Shown piece after piece: positions 19,673-28,832 of a DNA stretch of 64,000 bases. Each line of letters begins with the position of its first letter. Position 1 is the first letter of the stretch. The stretch is taken from positions 1 through 64,000 of the forward strand of contig JADJWZ010000022.1 of assembly GCA_016716125.1 (NCBI GenBank), read 5' to 3'. The notes under the pieces were generated by a model. It was given only the letters and a program-made list of their open reading frames with translations, did not search any database and was not told the origin of the DNA. The translations under genes were made by a program, and so were the position numbers. This DNA is from Ignavibacteria bacterium. Its GTDB lineage: Bacteria; Bacteroidota; Ignavibacteria; Tepidaquicellales; Tepidaquicellaceae.

Positions 19673-20917
19673 TTGCAAAAACATTACAAAATTCGATATC
19701 TTTTTGTTATGATTACCTGTGTAATCCTGATTTCCGGAAAATCTTATTCACAGGATAATATTGATTATTCAAAGCAAAAAGATTTAAAGGATGTTATAAG
19801 AAAAGTATTTGGATCGAAGAAAGATTCAATTGACCCGAGATTAAAATTTTCAGATAAGCGTGAAGCGTCTTTTACTTTTTTACCGGGGATAAGTTATAAT
19901 CCTGCCACTGCATTTGTAATTGGTTTTAATGCAACTAAATCATGGTATCTGGGGACTTCTAAAAATACAAACAATTCATCGGCAAATCTTTCAGCTTCAT
20001 ACACAACAAAGAATCAGTTCAAGTTTTCTTTACAGCAAAATGTTTTTACTGATGATAATAAAATAAATTTTCAGGGAGATGCCAGACTCTGGCTTTTTGC
20101 ACAAAACACATACGGGCTCGGTACGGCGACTAAACCTGATGATATTCAGGATATGGATTTTAATCTGATAAGATTTAATGAAAATATACTGATGAATGCA
20201 AAAAAAAATTTATATATAGGTATTGGGTATAGTCTCGAGTACTATTATAAAATTTCAACCGTTGACAGCAGCGGAATATTTAAGTATCCGAATGATCATG
20301 ATGCTTACAGTAAACTTCACGGACTTGACAGCACGAAAAGCATCTCTTCCGGTCCTGTATTAAATTTTTATTATGACAGCCGGGATAATACGGTTAATGC
20401 ATATAAAGGTGCTGTCGTTGATATTAAATATTATAATTACAACACAATATTCGGAAGTCATTCAAACTGGCAAAAAATAACATTAGATGCCAGAGCTTAC
20501 GAATCATTAAATGAAAAAAAATCTCTTAAAATAGCAGCATGGGTTATGGGAACCTGGGTTTTAAACGGTCGGCCACCGTATCTTTCACTTACTTCCACGG
20601 GATGGGATAAATATAATACTTCAGGAAGAGGATTTATACAGGGAAGATTCAGAGGCAGACAGTTTTTATACGGAGAGATTGAGAACAGAATAGATCTGTC
20701 GCCAGACGGATTTATAGGAATGGTTCTGTTTGTAAATGCCACAACAGCAAGCGATCCGGACAGTAATTTAAAATTATTTGATGCAATAGAACCTGCAGGC
20801 GGTATAGGGATCAGAATTAAGTTTGATAAATATTCGAGAACAAATATCGGAATTGATTACGCAATTGGAAATTACGGTTCATCCGGAATATTTATGAGTA
20901 TAGGAGAATTTTTTTAA
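19673..20917 (+). CDS. BamA/Omp85-like outer-membrane barrel without POTRA domains
   Basis: A 414-residue protein with a signal peptide (cleavage after about residue 26, SYSQ) read from a TTG start; the alternative ATG at 19709 would drop the basic signal-peptide start. The C-terminal half holds Omp85 hallmarks: DSRDNTVNAYKGAVVDI and the loop-6 type motif GRGFIQGRFRGRQFLYGEIENR-like (about 323-345). It ends with FMSIGEFF, a barrel C-terminal phenylalanine. The length leaves no room for POTRA repeats, so it is a patatin/TamA-like lone barrel rather than BamA itself. Confidence -1.
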   Translation: MQKHYKIRYLFVMITCVILISGKSYSQDNIDYSKQKDLKDVIRKVFGSKKDSIDPRLKFSDKREASFTFLPGISYNPATAFVIGFNATKSWYLGTSKNTNNSSANLSASYTTKNQFKFSLQQNVFTDDNKINFQGDARLWLFAQNTYGLGTATKPDDIQDMDFNLIRFNENILMNAKKNLYIGIGYSLEYYYKISTVDSSGIFKYPNDHDAYSKLHGLDSTKSISSGPVLNFYYDSRDNTVNAYKGAVVDIKYYNYNTIFGSHSNWQKITLDARAYESLNEKKSLKIAAWVMGTWVLNGRPPYLSLTSTGWDKYNTSGRGFIQGRFRGRQFLYGEIENRIDLSPDGFIGMVLFVNATTASDPDSNLKLFDAIEPAGGIGIRIKFDKYSRTNIGIDYAIGNYGSSGIFMSIGEFF

Positions 20918-21058
20918 ATAATAAAATTAATCTTCTACTTTGTTTTGCCGCTGTAGTATATTCGTTTTGATAAAATTCCGATAATACTTTTCTGAAATAC
21001 TAATCTCCTGCTTATCTCTTTTAATTTTTGTATTTTAACAATTAAAATTCCATATACC

Positions 21059-21132
21059 GCCCTTGTAGCTCAGGTGGATAGAGCAGCAGTTTCCTAAACT
21101 GCGGGCCGGATGTTCGAGTCATCCCAAGGGCA
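21059..21132 (+). tRNA. tRNA-Arg (CCT)
   Basis: A full cloverleaf can be drawn. The acceptor stem GCCCTTG pairs with CAAGGGC. The D arm is GCTC...GAGC. The anticodon stem GCAGT/ACTGC encloses loop TTCCTAA, giving anticodon CCT (arginine AGG). The T arm GGATG/CATCC has loop TTCGAGT, and the discriminator is A. CCA is not encoded. Confidence -1.
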
Positions 21133-21171
21133 CGTAAAATTCAAACAGACCTAAGATTTATCCGATCATTT

Positions 21172-21909
21172 ATGAACAGCAGTAATAATAAAGTTGCATT
21201 GATAACCGGCGGCGCAAAAAGACTTGGTAAGTACATTTCTATTTCGCTTGCCGAATCCGGATATGATATAATATTAAATTACAATTCCAGCACACAAAAA
21301 GAATTGGAAAAGTTGCTGAAGGAGATTTCAGCAACAGGAGTAAAAGTCACACCGGTCAAATGTGATGTTACAAATATTACTGCTGTAAAAAAAATGTTCG
21401 CAGTAGTAAAAAAGAAATACGGCAAGCTTGACCTGCTTGTAAATAATGCAGCGATTTTTAAAAGAACGGAATTCACGGAGACATCGGAAAAAGTATATGA
21501 CAGTTTTCTTGATACGAATCTGAAAGGAGTTTTTTTCTGCTGTCAGGAAGCAGCCAGGATCATGCTCAAAAGCGATAATAAGATAAGCAGGATCATTAAC
21601 ATTGCATCACTCGGAGCCATCGAAAACTGGACGGGATTTATTCCATATTCTCTTGCGAAAGCCGGTGTTATAAAACTTACAAAGCAGCTCGGTAAAAAAC
21701 TTGCTCCTGATATACTTGTAAATGCAATTGCTCCCGGAACTGTCGAAATGGAAGATGATGAAAATGAATACATTGAAAATATAGAAAAGTATCCGATGAA
21801 AAAATTTGCCTGTCCGGAAGATATTGTCTCTCTAGTTAGATATCTTGCGATTGAAAATAAATATATTACCGGTCAGACAATTACAGTCGACGGTGGAAAG
21901 AGTCTGTGA
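21172..21909 (+). CDS. SDR family oxidoreductase (pteridine-reductase-like)
   Basis: A 245-residue short-chain dehydrogenase. The nucleotide-binding TGGAKRLG (residues 12-19) has the R that is typical of NADPH-dependent pteridine reductases/FolM-like members. NNAA follows at 91-94, and the catalytic set is S146, Y159 and K163 (YSLAK). The C-terminal ITGQTITVDGGKSL is the standard SDR end. The substrate is not certain; dihydropterin or 3-oxoacyl groups are options. It lies 40 bases after tRNA-Arg and 53 bases before the LOG-family gene. Confidence -1.
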   Translation: MNSSNNKVALITGGAKRLGKYISISLAESGYDIILNYNSSTQKELEKLLKEISATGVKVTPVKCDVTNITAVKKMFAVVKKKYGKLDLLVNNAAIFKRTEFTETSEKVYDSFLDTNLKGVFFCCQEAARIMLKSDNKISRIINIASLGAIENWTGFIPYSLAKAGVIKLTKQLGKKLAPDILVNAIAPGTVEMEDDENEYIENIEKYPMKKFACPEDIVSLVRYLAIENKYITGQTITVDGGKSL

Positions 21910-21962
21910 AAACGTTCTGTAATAATTAACATTCGAAAATATTTTTTAATCTAAATTTATTA

Positions 21963-22811
21963 ATGAAATTTTTAAACAAGTCGCCTAAAGCTTATCATGA
22001 TCTGGATTTTTTAAATTCCCCTCAGGCAAGAGACATCAGAATACTGACAGAATATAAAGAACCGCTGGAAAGATTCCGAAATCAGAAAATTTTTAATACC
22101 GTAGTTTTTTTCGGATCTGCAAGGACATTACCGAGAAAGACAGCATTGAAAAATTTAAAAGAGATCAAAACTAAGATCAAGAATGACGGCAAAAATTCCG
22201 GAAAGATAAGCACATTACTTAAACGTGAACTTAAAAGCGCCGAAACAAATCTTATGATGTCAAAATATTATGAAGACACTGTAGTTCTGGCGCAAATGAT
22301 GACGGAATGGGCAATGAGTCTCGGAAAACCTCACAAGTATGTAGTCTGTTCAGGCGGCGGACCCGGAATAATGGAAGCTGCAAATAAAGGAGCAATGAAA
22401 GCAAAGGGACTTTCTATAGGTTTAAATATTTCACTTCCGTTCGAACAGTATCCGAATCCTTATATTACACCTGAATTAAATTTTGAATTCCATTACTTCT
22501 TCATGAGAAAATTCTGGTTTGCGTATCCCGCTAAAGCTCTGGTAATAATGCCGGGCGGATTTGGTACTCTCGATGAACTAATGGAAATACTGACTCTTTT
22601 ACAGACAAAGAAATTAAGGAAAAAAATCACAGTAGTGGTTTACGGTAAAGAATTCTGGGATAAAGTTATTAATTTGGAAATGTTTGCAGAGCTGAATGTA
22701 ATATCTCCGGAAGATCTGAAGCTGTTTAAATTTGTTAATACTCCAAAGGAAGCTTTCGATTATCTGACGAAAGAGCTTACAAAAAATTATGTTAACAAGG
22801 TAATTATATGA
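21963..22811 (+). CDS. LOG-family (TIGR00730) Rossmann-fold protein
   Basis: A 282-residue protein with the hallmark motifs CSGGGPGIMEAANKGA (about residue 136) and PGGFGTLDELMEIL (about 199), which form the nucleotide-monophosphate site of lysine decarboxylase-like LOG proteins. Family members hydrolyse the N-glycosidic bond of cytokinin-type or ordinary nucleoside monophosphates. An extra N-terminal stretch of about 60 residues precedes the core. The stop overlaps the ATG of yicC by four bases, so it starts the yicC-gmk-rpoZ run. Confidence -1.
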   Translation: MKFLNKSPKAYHDLDFLNSPQARDIRILTEYKEPLERFRNQKIFNTVVFFGSARTLPRKTALKNLKEIKTKIKNDGKNSGKISTLLKRELKSAETNLMMSKYYEDTVVLAQMMTEWAMSLGKPHKYVVCSGGGPGIMEAANKGAMKAKGLSIGLNISLPFEQYPNPYITPELNFEFHYFFMRKFWFAYPAKALVIMPGGFGTLDELMEILTLLQTKKLRKKITVVVYGKEFWDKVINLEMFAELNVISPEDLKLFKFVNTPKEAFDYLTKELTKNYVNKVII

Positions 22812-23689
22812 TCATAAGCATGACAGGTTTCGGAAGGTCAGAAGGGACTTTCAAAGGCAGAAAATATTATGCAGAGATCAGATCTGTGAACAACAAATAC
22901 AGCGATATTGGTCTGAGATATCCAAGGCAGTTTGCTTCATATGATCTTGAGCTGAAAGAGATCATAAGAAAAAAGATCTCCAGAGGAAAAATAAGCGTTA
23001 CAATAACTTCTGAAAATCAGGAGGCATCCGCAGGCATTATGAATATGGAACCCGGTATTATAAAAAAGTATGTATCTGATCTAAAGAAACTGAATGAAGC
23101 TGTTGGTTCGGATGAAAAAATAAAACTTGAACATATAATAAGCCTGGCGGGCATGTTCAGTCCTGAAGGTGTAACCGAGACCAGTGATTCCGAAAGGAAA
23201 TTTTTATTCAAGCTTCTGGAAAATGCAGTGATTGATCTTAACAAAATGAAAAAGAAAGAAGGTGATTCATTAAAGAAAGATATCAGCGATAGAATTAATT
23301 TTATAAAAAAAGAATCGGAACGGATATCCGCGCTTTCAAACGGCAAAGCGGGACAAGTGAGGAAAAAGTTAAGGGAGAAGATCAATTCTATTTTAACAGA
23401 TAAGAAATTAATTGACGAAAACAGATTGGAGACGGAGATCATTTTGTATTCTGAAAGAATTGATATTACCGAAGAGCTGATAAGATTAAAAAGTCATTTG
23501 AAATATTTTACAGATAACATAAAATCCGATGAGCTGTCGGGAAGGAGACTGAACTTTCTGGTACAGGAGATAAACAGGGAAGTAAACACAATTGCTTCAA
23601 AATCCATGGACGCGGAAATTTCTCAGAAAAGCGTTGAAATGAAAGAGGAGCTTGAGAAGATCCGGGAACAATTACAAAACGTCGAATAA
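22808..23689 (+). CDS. yicC: YicC/YloC family endoribonuclease
   Basis: A 293-residue protein starting MIISMTGFGRSEG, the conserved start of the YicC family. Its C-terminal SHLKYFTDNI, GRRLNFLVQEINREVNTIASK block is equally diagnostic. E. coli YicC is an endoribonuclease that acts on small RNAs. The length is the family norm. The start overlaps the LOG gene and gmk begins 7 bases after its stop, a linkage seen in many bacteria. Confidence -1.
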   Translation: MIISMTGFGRSEGTFKGRKYYAEIRSVNNKYSDIGLRYPRQFASYDLELKEIIRKKISRGKISVTITSENQEASAGIMNMEPGIIKKYVSDLKKLNEAVGSDEKIKLEHIISLAGMFSPEGVTETSDSERKFLFKLLENAVIDLNKMKKKEGDSLKKDISDRINFIKKESERISALSNGKAGQVRKKLREKINSILTDKKLIDENRLETEIILYSERIDITEELIRLKSHLKYFTDNIKSDELSGRRLNFLVQEINREVNTIASKSMDAEISQKSVEMKEELEKIREQLQNVE

Positions 23690-23696
23690 AAATTAA

Positions 23697-24254
23697 ATGC
23701 TTTTTGTCATAGCTGCTCCATCCGGAGCCGGTAAAACAACGATAGTTAAGGAAATTCTGAATCAAATTCCGGAGCTTGTATTTTCTGTATCCGCAACTAC
23801 GAGAAAAAAACGGGAAAATGAAAAAGAAGGTGTGGATTATTTCTTTTATACTAAAGAAGAATTTCAGAATATGATTGACAGGTATGAGCTAATTGAGTAT
23901 GAAATTATTTTCAAAGGGGATTATTACGGAACATTAAAGAAACCGGTGGAAGAGAATATAGCCGGCGGTAAAAGTATGGTATTTGATGTGGATGTTAAAG
24001 GAGCGCTGGCTATTAAAAAATTATACGGGAAAGATTCGGTTCTGATTTTTATAAAACCTCCTGATAATGATACATTAAAGGAGAGACTTAAAAAAAGAGC
24101 AACAGAAAGCGATGAACAGATAAATGAGAGAATAAAAAGGGTTGATTTAGAAATCGCAAAAGCCAAAGAATTTGATTATATTGTTTTAAACGAAAACCTT
24201 GAAAAGGCAATTGCTGAAGTAAAGCAAATAATATTAAGTAAAATAAATAAATAA
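23697..24254 (+). CDS. gmk: Guanylate kinase
   Basis: A 185-residue enzyme that phosphorylates GMP to GDP. The P-loop APSGAGKTT (residues 7-15) comes first. The GMP-binding segment SVSATTRKKRENEKEGVDYFF holds the arginines and tyrosine of the family, and the lid contains ERLKKRATESDEQINERI. The length and order are normal. It sits directly between yicC and rpoZ, the classic gmk-rpoZ pairing. Confidence -1.
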   Translation: MLFVIAAPSGAGKTTIVKEILNQIPELVFSVSATTRKKRENEKEGVDYFFYTKEEFQNMIDRYELIEYEIIFKGDYYGTLKKPVEENIAGGKSMVFDVDVKGALAIKKLYGKDSVLIFIKPPDNDTLKERLKKRATESDEQINERIKRVDLEIAKAKEFDYIVLNENLEKAIAEVKQIILSKINK

Positions 24255-24257
24255 TAT

Positions 24258-24557
24258 ATGGCAATAGAAACATTAGACCTGGAGAAATTCGAGTCGAAAA
24301 CCGCAAATCTATATGAATCAATAGTAGTAGCTTCAATGAGATCCAGACAGATCAATGATTCCATGAAACTGGAATTAAATCAGAAACTTGAACCGATAAT
24401 AGCTAAGGAAACAGAAGACGATACTATTATGAATCAGGATAAACTCAATATTTCACTTGAGTTTGAAGTGAGAGAAAAACCGACCATTCAGTCTGTCCAT
24501 GAATTAATGGAAGACCGTCTTAACTACAGATTCAAAAACGAAAAAGACAGTGAGTAA
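24258..24557 (+). CDS. rpoZ: RNA polymerase omega subunit
   Basis: A 99-residue protein starting 3 bases after gmk. The segment ANLYESIVVASMRSRQIND matches the conserved helix of omega (xxYxLVxxAxxRARQL) that clamps the beta-prime C-terminus. The rest is divergent, as in other Bacteroidota/Ignavibacteria omegas. A rho-independent terminator follows, so it closes the first half of the cluster. The gmk-rpoZ order supports the call. Confidence -1.
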   Translation: MAIETLDLEKFESKTANLYESIVVASMRSRQINDSMKLELNQKLEPIIAKETEDDTIMNQDKLNISLEFEVREKPTIQSVHELMEDRLNYRFKNEKDSE

Positions 24558-24588
24558 ATAAGATCTTTAAAAATTTTAAACAATTTTA

Positions 24589-24619
24589 ATATCCCGGCAT
24601 TTTCGGGATATTTTTTTTA
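24589..24619 (+). terminator. Rho-independent terminator after rpoZ
   Basis: ATATCCCG pairs with CGGGATAT around loop GCATTTT, followed by eight T. It separates rpoZ from coaBC, whose start codon is about 10 bases further on, so coaBC may be read through or have its own promoter. Confidence -1.
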
Positions 24620-24628
24620 TCGGAAAAT

Positions 24629-25843
24629 ATGCTTGAAGGTAAAAAAATTTTAATAGGTATATCAGGCGGTATAGCAGCTTATAAAATCTGTTATCTCGTC
24701 AGATATTTCATCAGACATGGCGCAGAAGTAAAAGTCATCATGACACCTTCGGCTGTTAATTTTGTTTCCCCTGTTACACTTTCAGCTTTATCAAAAAATG
24801 AAGTTATAATTAATATGTTCTCACCGCATGAGGATGTTTTCAAACTTGAAAAAGCGGAAACGAAGACATGGCATGTTAATCTCGGATTATGGGCTGATGT
24901 TTTTGTAATCGCTCCTGCGACTGCAAATACGCTGGCAAAGATCAATCACGGTATATGCGATAATTTTTTATTAACGGCAGTACTGGCTGCAAGATGTCCC
25001 GTCTTTCTAGCTCCTGCGATGGATGATGACATGATCAAAAATCCTGTTTCAAAAAATAATATAAAGTCATTGCAGGAGTACGGATACAGAATTATTGAAC
25101 CCGAATATGGTGAGCTTGCCAGCGGACTTACCGGCGAAGGAAGAATGGCTGAACCGGAAAAAATATTTGAAATTTTAAAAGAGTTTCTGACCCGGCGAAA
25201 CGATCTTAAAGGAAAGAAAATTCTAGTTACAGCGGGACCGACTGTTGAATTTCTTGACAGAGTAAGATTCATTACAAACTCATCCACCGGAAAAATGGGA
25301 TTTGAAATTGCAAGAGCAGCAAATGACAGGGGAGCGTCGGTTACTTTAGTGACCGGACCTGTTGGTTTAAGTGATATTCAGGGAGTAAAAAGAATTAATG
25401 TTAAGACAGCGGATGATATGTTCAAGGAAGTCAAGTCGAATTACAAAAATAAGGATCTCATAATAATGTCTGCGGCGGTTGAAGATTTTGTCCCGGTGAA
25501 TACAGGCAGCGGCAAGATAAAGAAAGAAGAGAAGGATACTTTTATATTTGAATTCAAAAGAGCGGTGGATATTCTTCAGTATATCGGTGAAAGGAAAAAG
25601 AATTTTAAACTTATAGGATTTGCGCTTGAAACTAATAATGAAATTGAAAATGCACGCGCAAAGCTGAAGAAAAAAAATCTTGATATGATCGTCTCCAATA
25701 ATCCTGACAGCGACGGTTCGGGATTCGGGACTGATACGAATAAAGTAAATCTTATCACTTCAAAGAACATCGAAAGTCTTCCGCTAATGAGCAAGTATGA
25801 TGTTGGCAATGCAATACTTGATAAATATCTTAAAATGAAATGA
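24629..25843 (+). CDS. coaBC: Bifunctional phosphopantothenoylcysteine decarboxylase/synthetase
   Basis: A 404-residue coenzyme A pathway enzyme. The N-terminal flavoprotein half (about 1-185) has ISGGIAAYK, the histidine in TWHVNLGLWADVFVIAPATA and a PAMDDDM block in place of the usual PAMNxxM. The C-terminal synthetase half has VTAGPTVEFLDRVRFITN and STGKMGFEIA. The flap segment reads ELASGLTGEGRM; the active-site cysteine of E. coli CoaBC is not seen there. The stop overlaps the start of the UDG gene. Confidence -1.
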   Translation: MLEGKKILIGISGGIAAYKICYLVRYFIRHGAEVKVIMTPSAVNFVSPVTLSALSKNEVIINMFSPHEDVFKLEKAETKTWHVNLGLWADVFVIAPATANTLAKINHGICDNFLLTAVLAARCPVFLAPAMDDDMIKNPVSKNNIKSLQEYGYRIIEPEYGELASGLTGEGRMAEPEKIFEILKEFLTRRNDLKGKKILVTAGPTVEFLDRVRFITNSSTGKMGFEIARAANDRGASVTLVTGPVGLSDIQGVKRINVKTADDMFKEVKSNYKNKDLIIMSAAVEDFVPVNTGSGKIKKEEKDTFIFEFKRAVDILQYIGERKKNFKLIGFALETNNEIENARAKLKKKNLDMIVSNNPDSDGSGFGTDTNKVNLITSKNIESLPLMSKYDVGNAILDKYLKMK

Positions 25844-26730
25844 AGCAGGATAAATTAAATATTGTAAAAGATATTTATGAGCATATTCAGTTTCTGAAGA
25901 GATATAATTTATTCCCTTTGCAAAATGACGGATTAATGTTAACTGAAGCGCTTAAGAATCTTGAAAATTTTGATATGAACGAAACAGTTGAATCCGGGAA
26001 ATTGAAATTTAATTCTGCCTCAATGATCAGTCAGGAAACAGATATTGTTTCGGAAAAAGTTGTGGGTTTTAATCCGGTAAAGAAAGAGGGATTGAAGAAT
26101 GAAGCGGCGGAGAAATTTGAAGAAAAAAAAATTGATAAGGAAAAAATAAAAGACGGTAAACCGGATTTTACTGAAATAAATAAACTGAAAGATACGGTTA
26201 GTAACTGCTTTAAATGCAGAGATCTGTCTCAATTGAGAAACAATGTTGTATTCGGAAGCGGAAATGAAAATGCTGATCTGGTAATAGTCGGCGAAGCGCC
26301 GGGAGCTGAGGAAGATAAGCAGGGATTACCTTTCGTAGGCAGAGCAGGAAAATTACTTACTGATATTCTTAAAGCAATTAATTTTTCAAGGGAAGAAGTT
26401 TATATCTGCAATATTCTCAAATGCAGACCGCCTGAAAACAGGAATCCGATGGCGGATGAAATTGAAAACTGCGAACCATATTTGTTCAATCAGTTGAAAC
26501 TCATTAAACCCAAATTAATTCTTTCTCTCGGTACTTTTGCATCTCAGACACTGCTCAGATCAAAAGAGCCATTAGGAAAGCTGAGAGGAAGATTTCATTC
26601 TTATGAAGGAATAAAAATGATGGTTACTTATCATCCGGCAGCGCTGCTGAGAAATCCCGCCTGGAAAAAACCTACATGGGAAGACGTACAGATGCTCAGG
26701 GCGGAATATGACATTATGAAAAATAATTAA
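25840..26730 (+). CDS. Type 4 uracil-DNA glycosylase
   Basis: A 296-residue DNA repair enzyme. After a lysine/glutamate-rich N-terminal extension of about 115 residues comes a family 4 UDG. Its 4Fe-4S ligands are C123, C126, C195 and C211, the motif GEAPGAEEDKQGLPFVGRAG is at about 151-170, and the catalytic HPAALLR-type motif is TYHPAALLRNP. It removes uracil from DNA. It starts inside the coaBC stop codon and precedes dnaB by 33 bases. Confidence -1.
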   Translation: MKQDKLNIVKDIYEHIQFLKRYNLFPLQNDGLMLTEALKNLENFDMNETVESGKLKFNSASMISQETDIVSEKVVGFNPVKKEGLKNEAAEKFEEKKIDKEKIKDGKPDFTEINKLKDTVSNCFKCRDLSQLRNNVVFGSGNENADLVIVGEAPGAEEDKQGLPFVGRAGKLLTDILKAINFSREEVYICNILKCRPPENRNPMADEIENCEPYLFNQLKLIKPKLILSLGTFASQTLLRSKEPLGKLRGRFHSYEGIKMMVTYHPAALLRNPAWKKPTWEDVQMLRAEYDIMKNN

Positions 26731-26763
26731 ACAAAAATTTATTTAAAATTTTTTAATCAGAAA

Positions 26764-28224
26764 TTGAAAAAAATATCTAAATATAAAAACAAAACTTTAT
26801 TACTTGATAAGCCGGTCAATGAAGAAATGGAAACTGAGCATACCGGGAAAATCCCGCCAAATGCTCAGGACCTTGAGACTAAAATTCTGGGTTCAATTCT
26901 GATTGACAACAGTGTTATCAATGATGTCTTTGAAATAATTGACTCCAAACATTTTTACAGAAAAAAGAATGAATATGTATTTGATGCAATTAAAAACCTC
27001 GATCAAAAGAAAGAACCTATAGATCCGAGTACATTGAAAGAAGAGCTTCAGTTAACGGGGAAACTGGATATTATAGGAGGTATAGAATTTATTATAGATC
27101 TGACATCTTCTGTTGCTACTTCAGCAAATGCAAAGTATTATTCAAGAATTGTTCTTGAAAAATATTTACTGAGAAATCTGATCTCAATTTCTTCAAGTAT
27201 TGCAGACAAATGTTTTAATCCGACATCCAATACATTTTCAATTTTAGACGAAGCCGAACAAAGAATACTTGATGTATCCGAATCACTTTCAAAGAAGAAA
27301 GTTATTTCTGTCAAAGATGAAATAGACAATCTGATTAACATGCTGGCTGAGCAGAAAGAAAACAAAAGCGGGCTTGTAGGTATTCCTACCGGATATTCAA
27401 GACTTGATGATCTTACGGCCGGTTTTCAGAATTCGGAATTAATAATAATTGCCGGGAGACCTTCTCACGGAAAGACAGCATTATCCATGAACATAGCGCG
27501 AAACGCCGCAGTCGATCACGGTAAATCAGTTGCTATCTTTAGTCTGGAAATGTCATTCAGGGAACTTATACTGAGAATGCTTTCAGGTGAAGCGAGAGTA
27601 AACGGTAAAAATCTTAAAACCGGAAAAACAACTACGGATGAGTGGAACAGGGTTATAAAAAGCTTTCATAAACTGAAAACGAATTTATATATTGACGATA
27701 CAAGTGAGCTGTCAATACTTGAGATCAGGGCAAAAGCGAGGAAGATGAAAAAGGAATTCGGCATTGATATGATCATTGTTGATTATCTCCAGCTTGTAAA
27801 AGGTCCTGAGGCTGCCGAAAGAAGAGACCTCGAGGTTGCATATGTTTCCAGAGGATTAAAAGCTCTTGCGAAGGAACTCGAGATCCCTGTAGTTGCATGT
27901 GCACAGCTTAACAGAGCTATTGAGCAAAGAGGAAAGGAAAAGAGGCCGCAGCTTGCCGATCTGAGAGAATCAGGCTCTATTGAACAGGACGCAGATGTTG
28001 TAATATTTGTTCACAGACCTGCAATGGGGAAGAGTCTTAACAGGGATGATCCGGATTATCTTACAGAATTAAGAAAAGCGGAAATTATTATAGGCAAGCA
28101 AAGGAACGGACCTATAGATGATTTTGAACTTGTATTCTTAAACGAATATGCGAAATTTGAAAACATGGATCATCATCCAGTTATTGAAATTCCCGGATAT
28201 GTGAAATCCGATGATCCTTTTTAA
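26764..28224 (+). CDS. dnaB: Replicative DNA helicase DnaB
   Basis: A 486-residue hexameric helicase. The N-terminal DnaB domain begins at PPNAQDLETKILGSILID. The RecA-like domain has GIPTGYSRLDDLTAGFQNSELIIIAGRPSHGKTALSMN-type Walker A (AGRPSHGKTA), Walker B (MIIVDYLQLV) and a C-terminal DADVVIFVHRP with the arginine-finger region. The annotated start is TTG 26764; an in-frame ATG about 21 codons later would still leave the DnaB domain whole. It ends the housekeeping cluster at a strong terminator. Confidence -1.
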   Translation: MKKISKYKNKTLLLDKPVNEEMETEHTGKIPPNAQDLETKILGSILIDNSVINDVFEIIDSKHFYRKKNEYVFDAIKNLDQKKEPIDPSTLKEELQLTGKLDIIGGIEFIIDLTSSVATSANAKYYSRIVLEKYLLRNLISISSSIADKCFNPTSNTFSILDEAEQRILDVSESLSKKKVISVKDEIDNLINMLAEQKENKSGLVGIPTGYSRLDDLTAGFQNSELIIIAGRPSHGKTALSMNIARNAAVDHGKSVAIFSLEMSFRELILRMLSGEARVNGKNLKTGKTTTDEWNRVIKSFHKLKTNLYIDDTSELSILEIRAKARKMKKEFGIDMIIVDYLQLVKGPEAAERRDLEVAYVSRGLKALAKELEIPVVACAQLNRAIEQRGKEKRPQLADLRESGSIEQDADVVIFVHRPAMGKSLNRDDPDYLTELRKAEIIIGKQRNGPIDDFELVFLNEYAKFENMDHHPVIEIPGYVKSDDPF

Positions 28225-28243
28225 AATAAATGAATTTAGATAA

Positions 28244-28280
28244 AAAAAAACCCGGTACAGTTAAGTAACCGGGTTTTTTT
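28244..28280. terminator. Bidirectional terminator between dnaB and the HMA gene
   Basis: CCCGGT pairs with ACCGGG; nine A precede the left arm and seven T follow the right arm. It can stop dnaB transcription on the plus strand and the converging HMA gene on the minus strand. Confidence -1.
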
Positions 28281-28297
28281 ATTAAGAATTAATCCTA

Positions 28298-28792
28298 TCA
28301 GGATTTCTTTTCATCCTTCTTTTTTGAATCGCATTTTGTACCGTCTTCACATTTACCCTGAAGACCTTTTTCTTTAACAGAAGCTGCAATGATTTCAGGA
28401 TTTGTTTCATCACCTGAATACATAACTTTTACGCTTGTCATTTTGGAGACATTACATGTTTCTCCGTAAACAACTTCTTTAACGCCGCTGATTCCCATCA
28501 GATTTCCGGTCATTTCTGTTTTACAGCCATCACAATGAATTTTATCAGTAACGAATTCATAAGCAACAAATCCAACAAGATCATCATCGGAAGTGTTACT
28601 TGCGCTGCTCATTTTAGTTTTATCGGAGCATTCGCTTTTGGATTCAGTCATTGTACCGGCTGTTTTTGTGCAGGATGAAGAGCAGTCTTTCTTGTCTTTA
28701 TCGTCTGCAATTAAATTATTGTTCTGAACATAAAAAATACTCAGAGCAACGATAACAACAAGTGAAGCAATTAAGATCAGTTTCTTTTTCAT
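28298..28792 (-). CDS. Secreted/membrane-anchored HMA-like metal-binding protein
   Basis: A 164-residue protein with an N-terminal hydrophobic anchor (5-22). A Cys/Ser/Lys-rich stretch (C37, C41, C55) follows, then a heavy-metal-associated-like fold with C87-D-G-C90 in place of CxxC. The predicted ferredoxin-like pattern (GISGVKEVVYGETCNVSKMTSVKVMYSGD) supports the fold. The C-terminus is again cysteine/lysine-rich. It probably binds a soft metal such as copper or mercury outside the cytoplasm. It is followed on the same strand by an unknown membrane protein upstream (40 bases). Confidence -1.
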   Translation of the reverse strand: MKKKLILIASLVVIVALSIFYVQNNNLIADDKDKKDCSSSCTKTAGTMTESKSECSDKTKMSSASNTSDDDLVGFVAYEFVTDKIHCDGCKTEMTGNLMGISGVKEVVYGETCNVSKMTSVKVMYSGDETNPEIIAASVKEKGLQGKCEDGTKCDSKKKDEKKS

Positions 28793-28832
28793 TTTGTTAT
28801 TGTTTAGTTTATAAAAATATATTTAAAATTGA

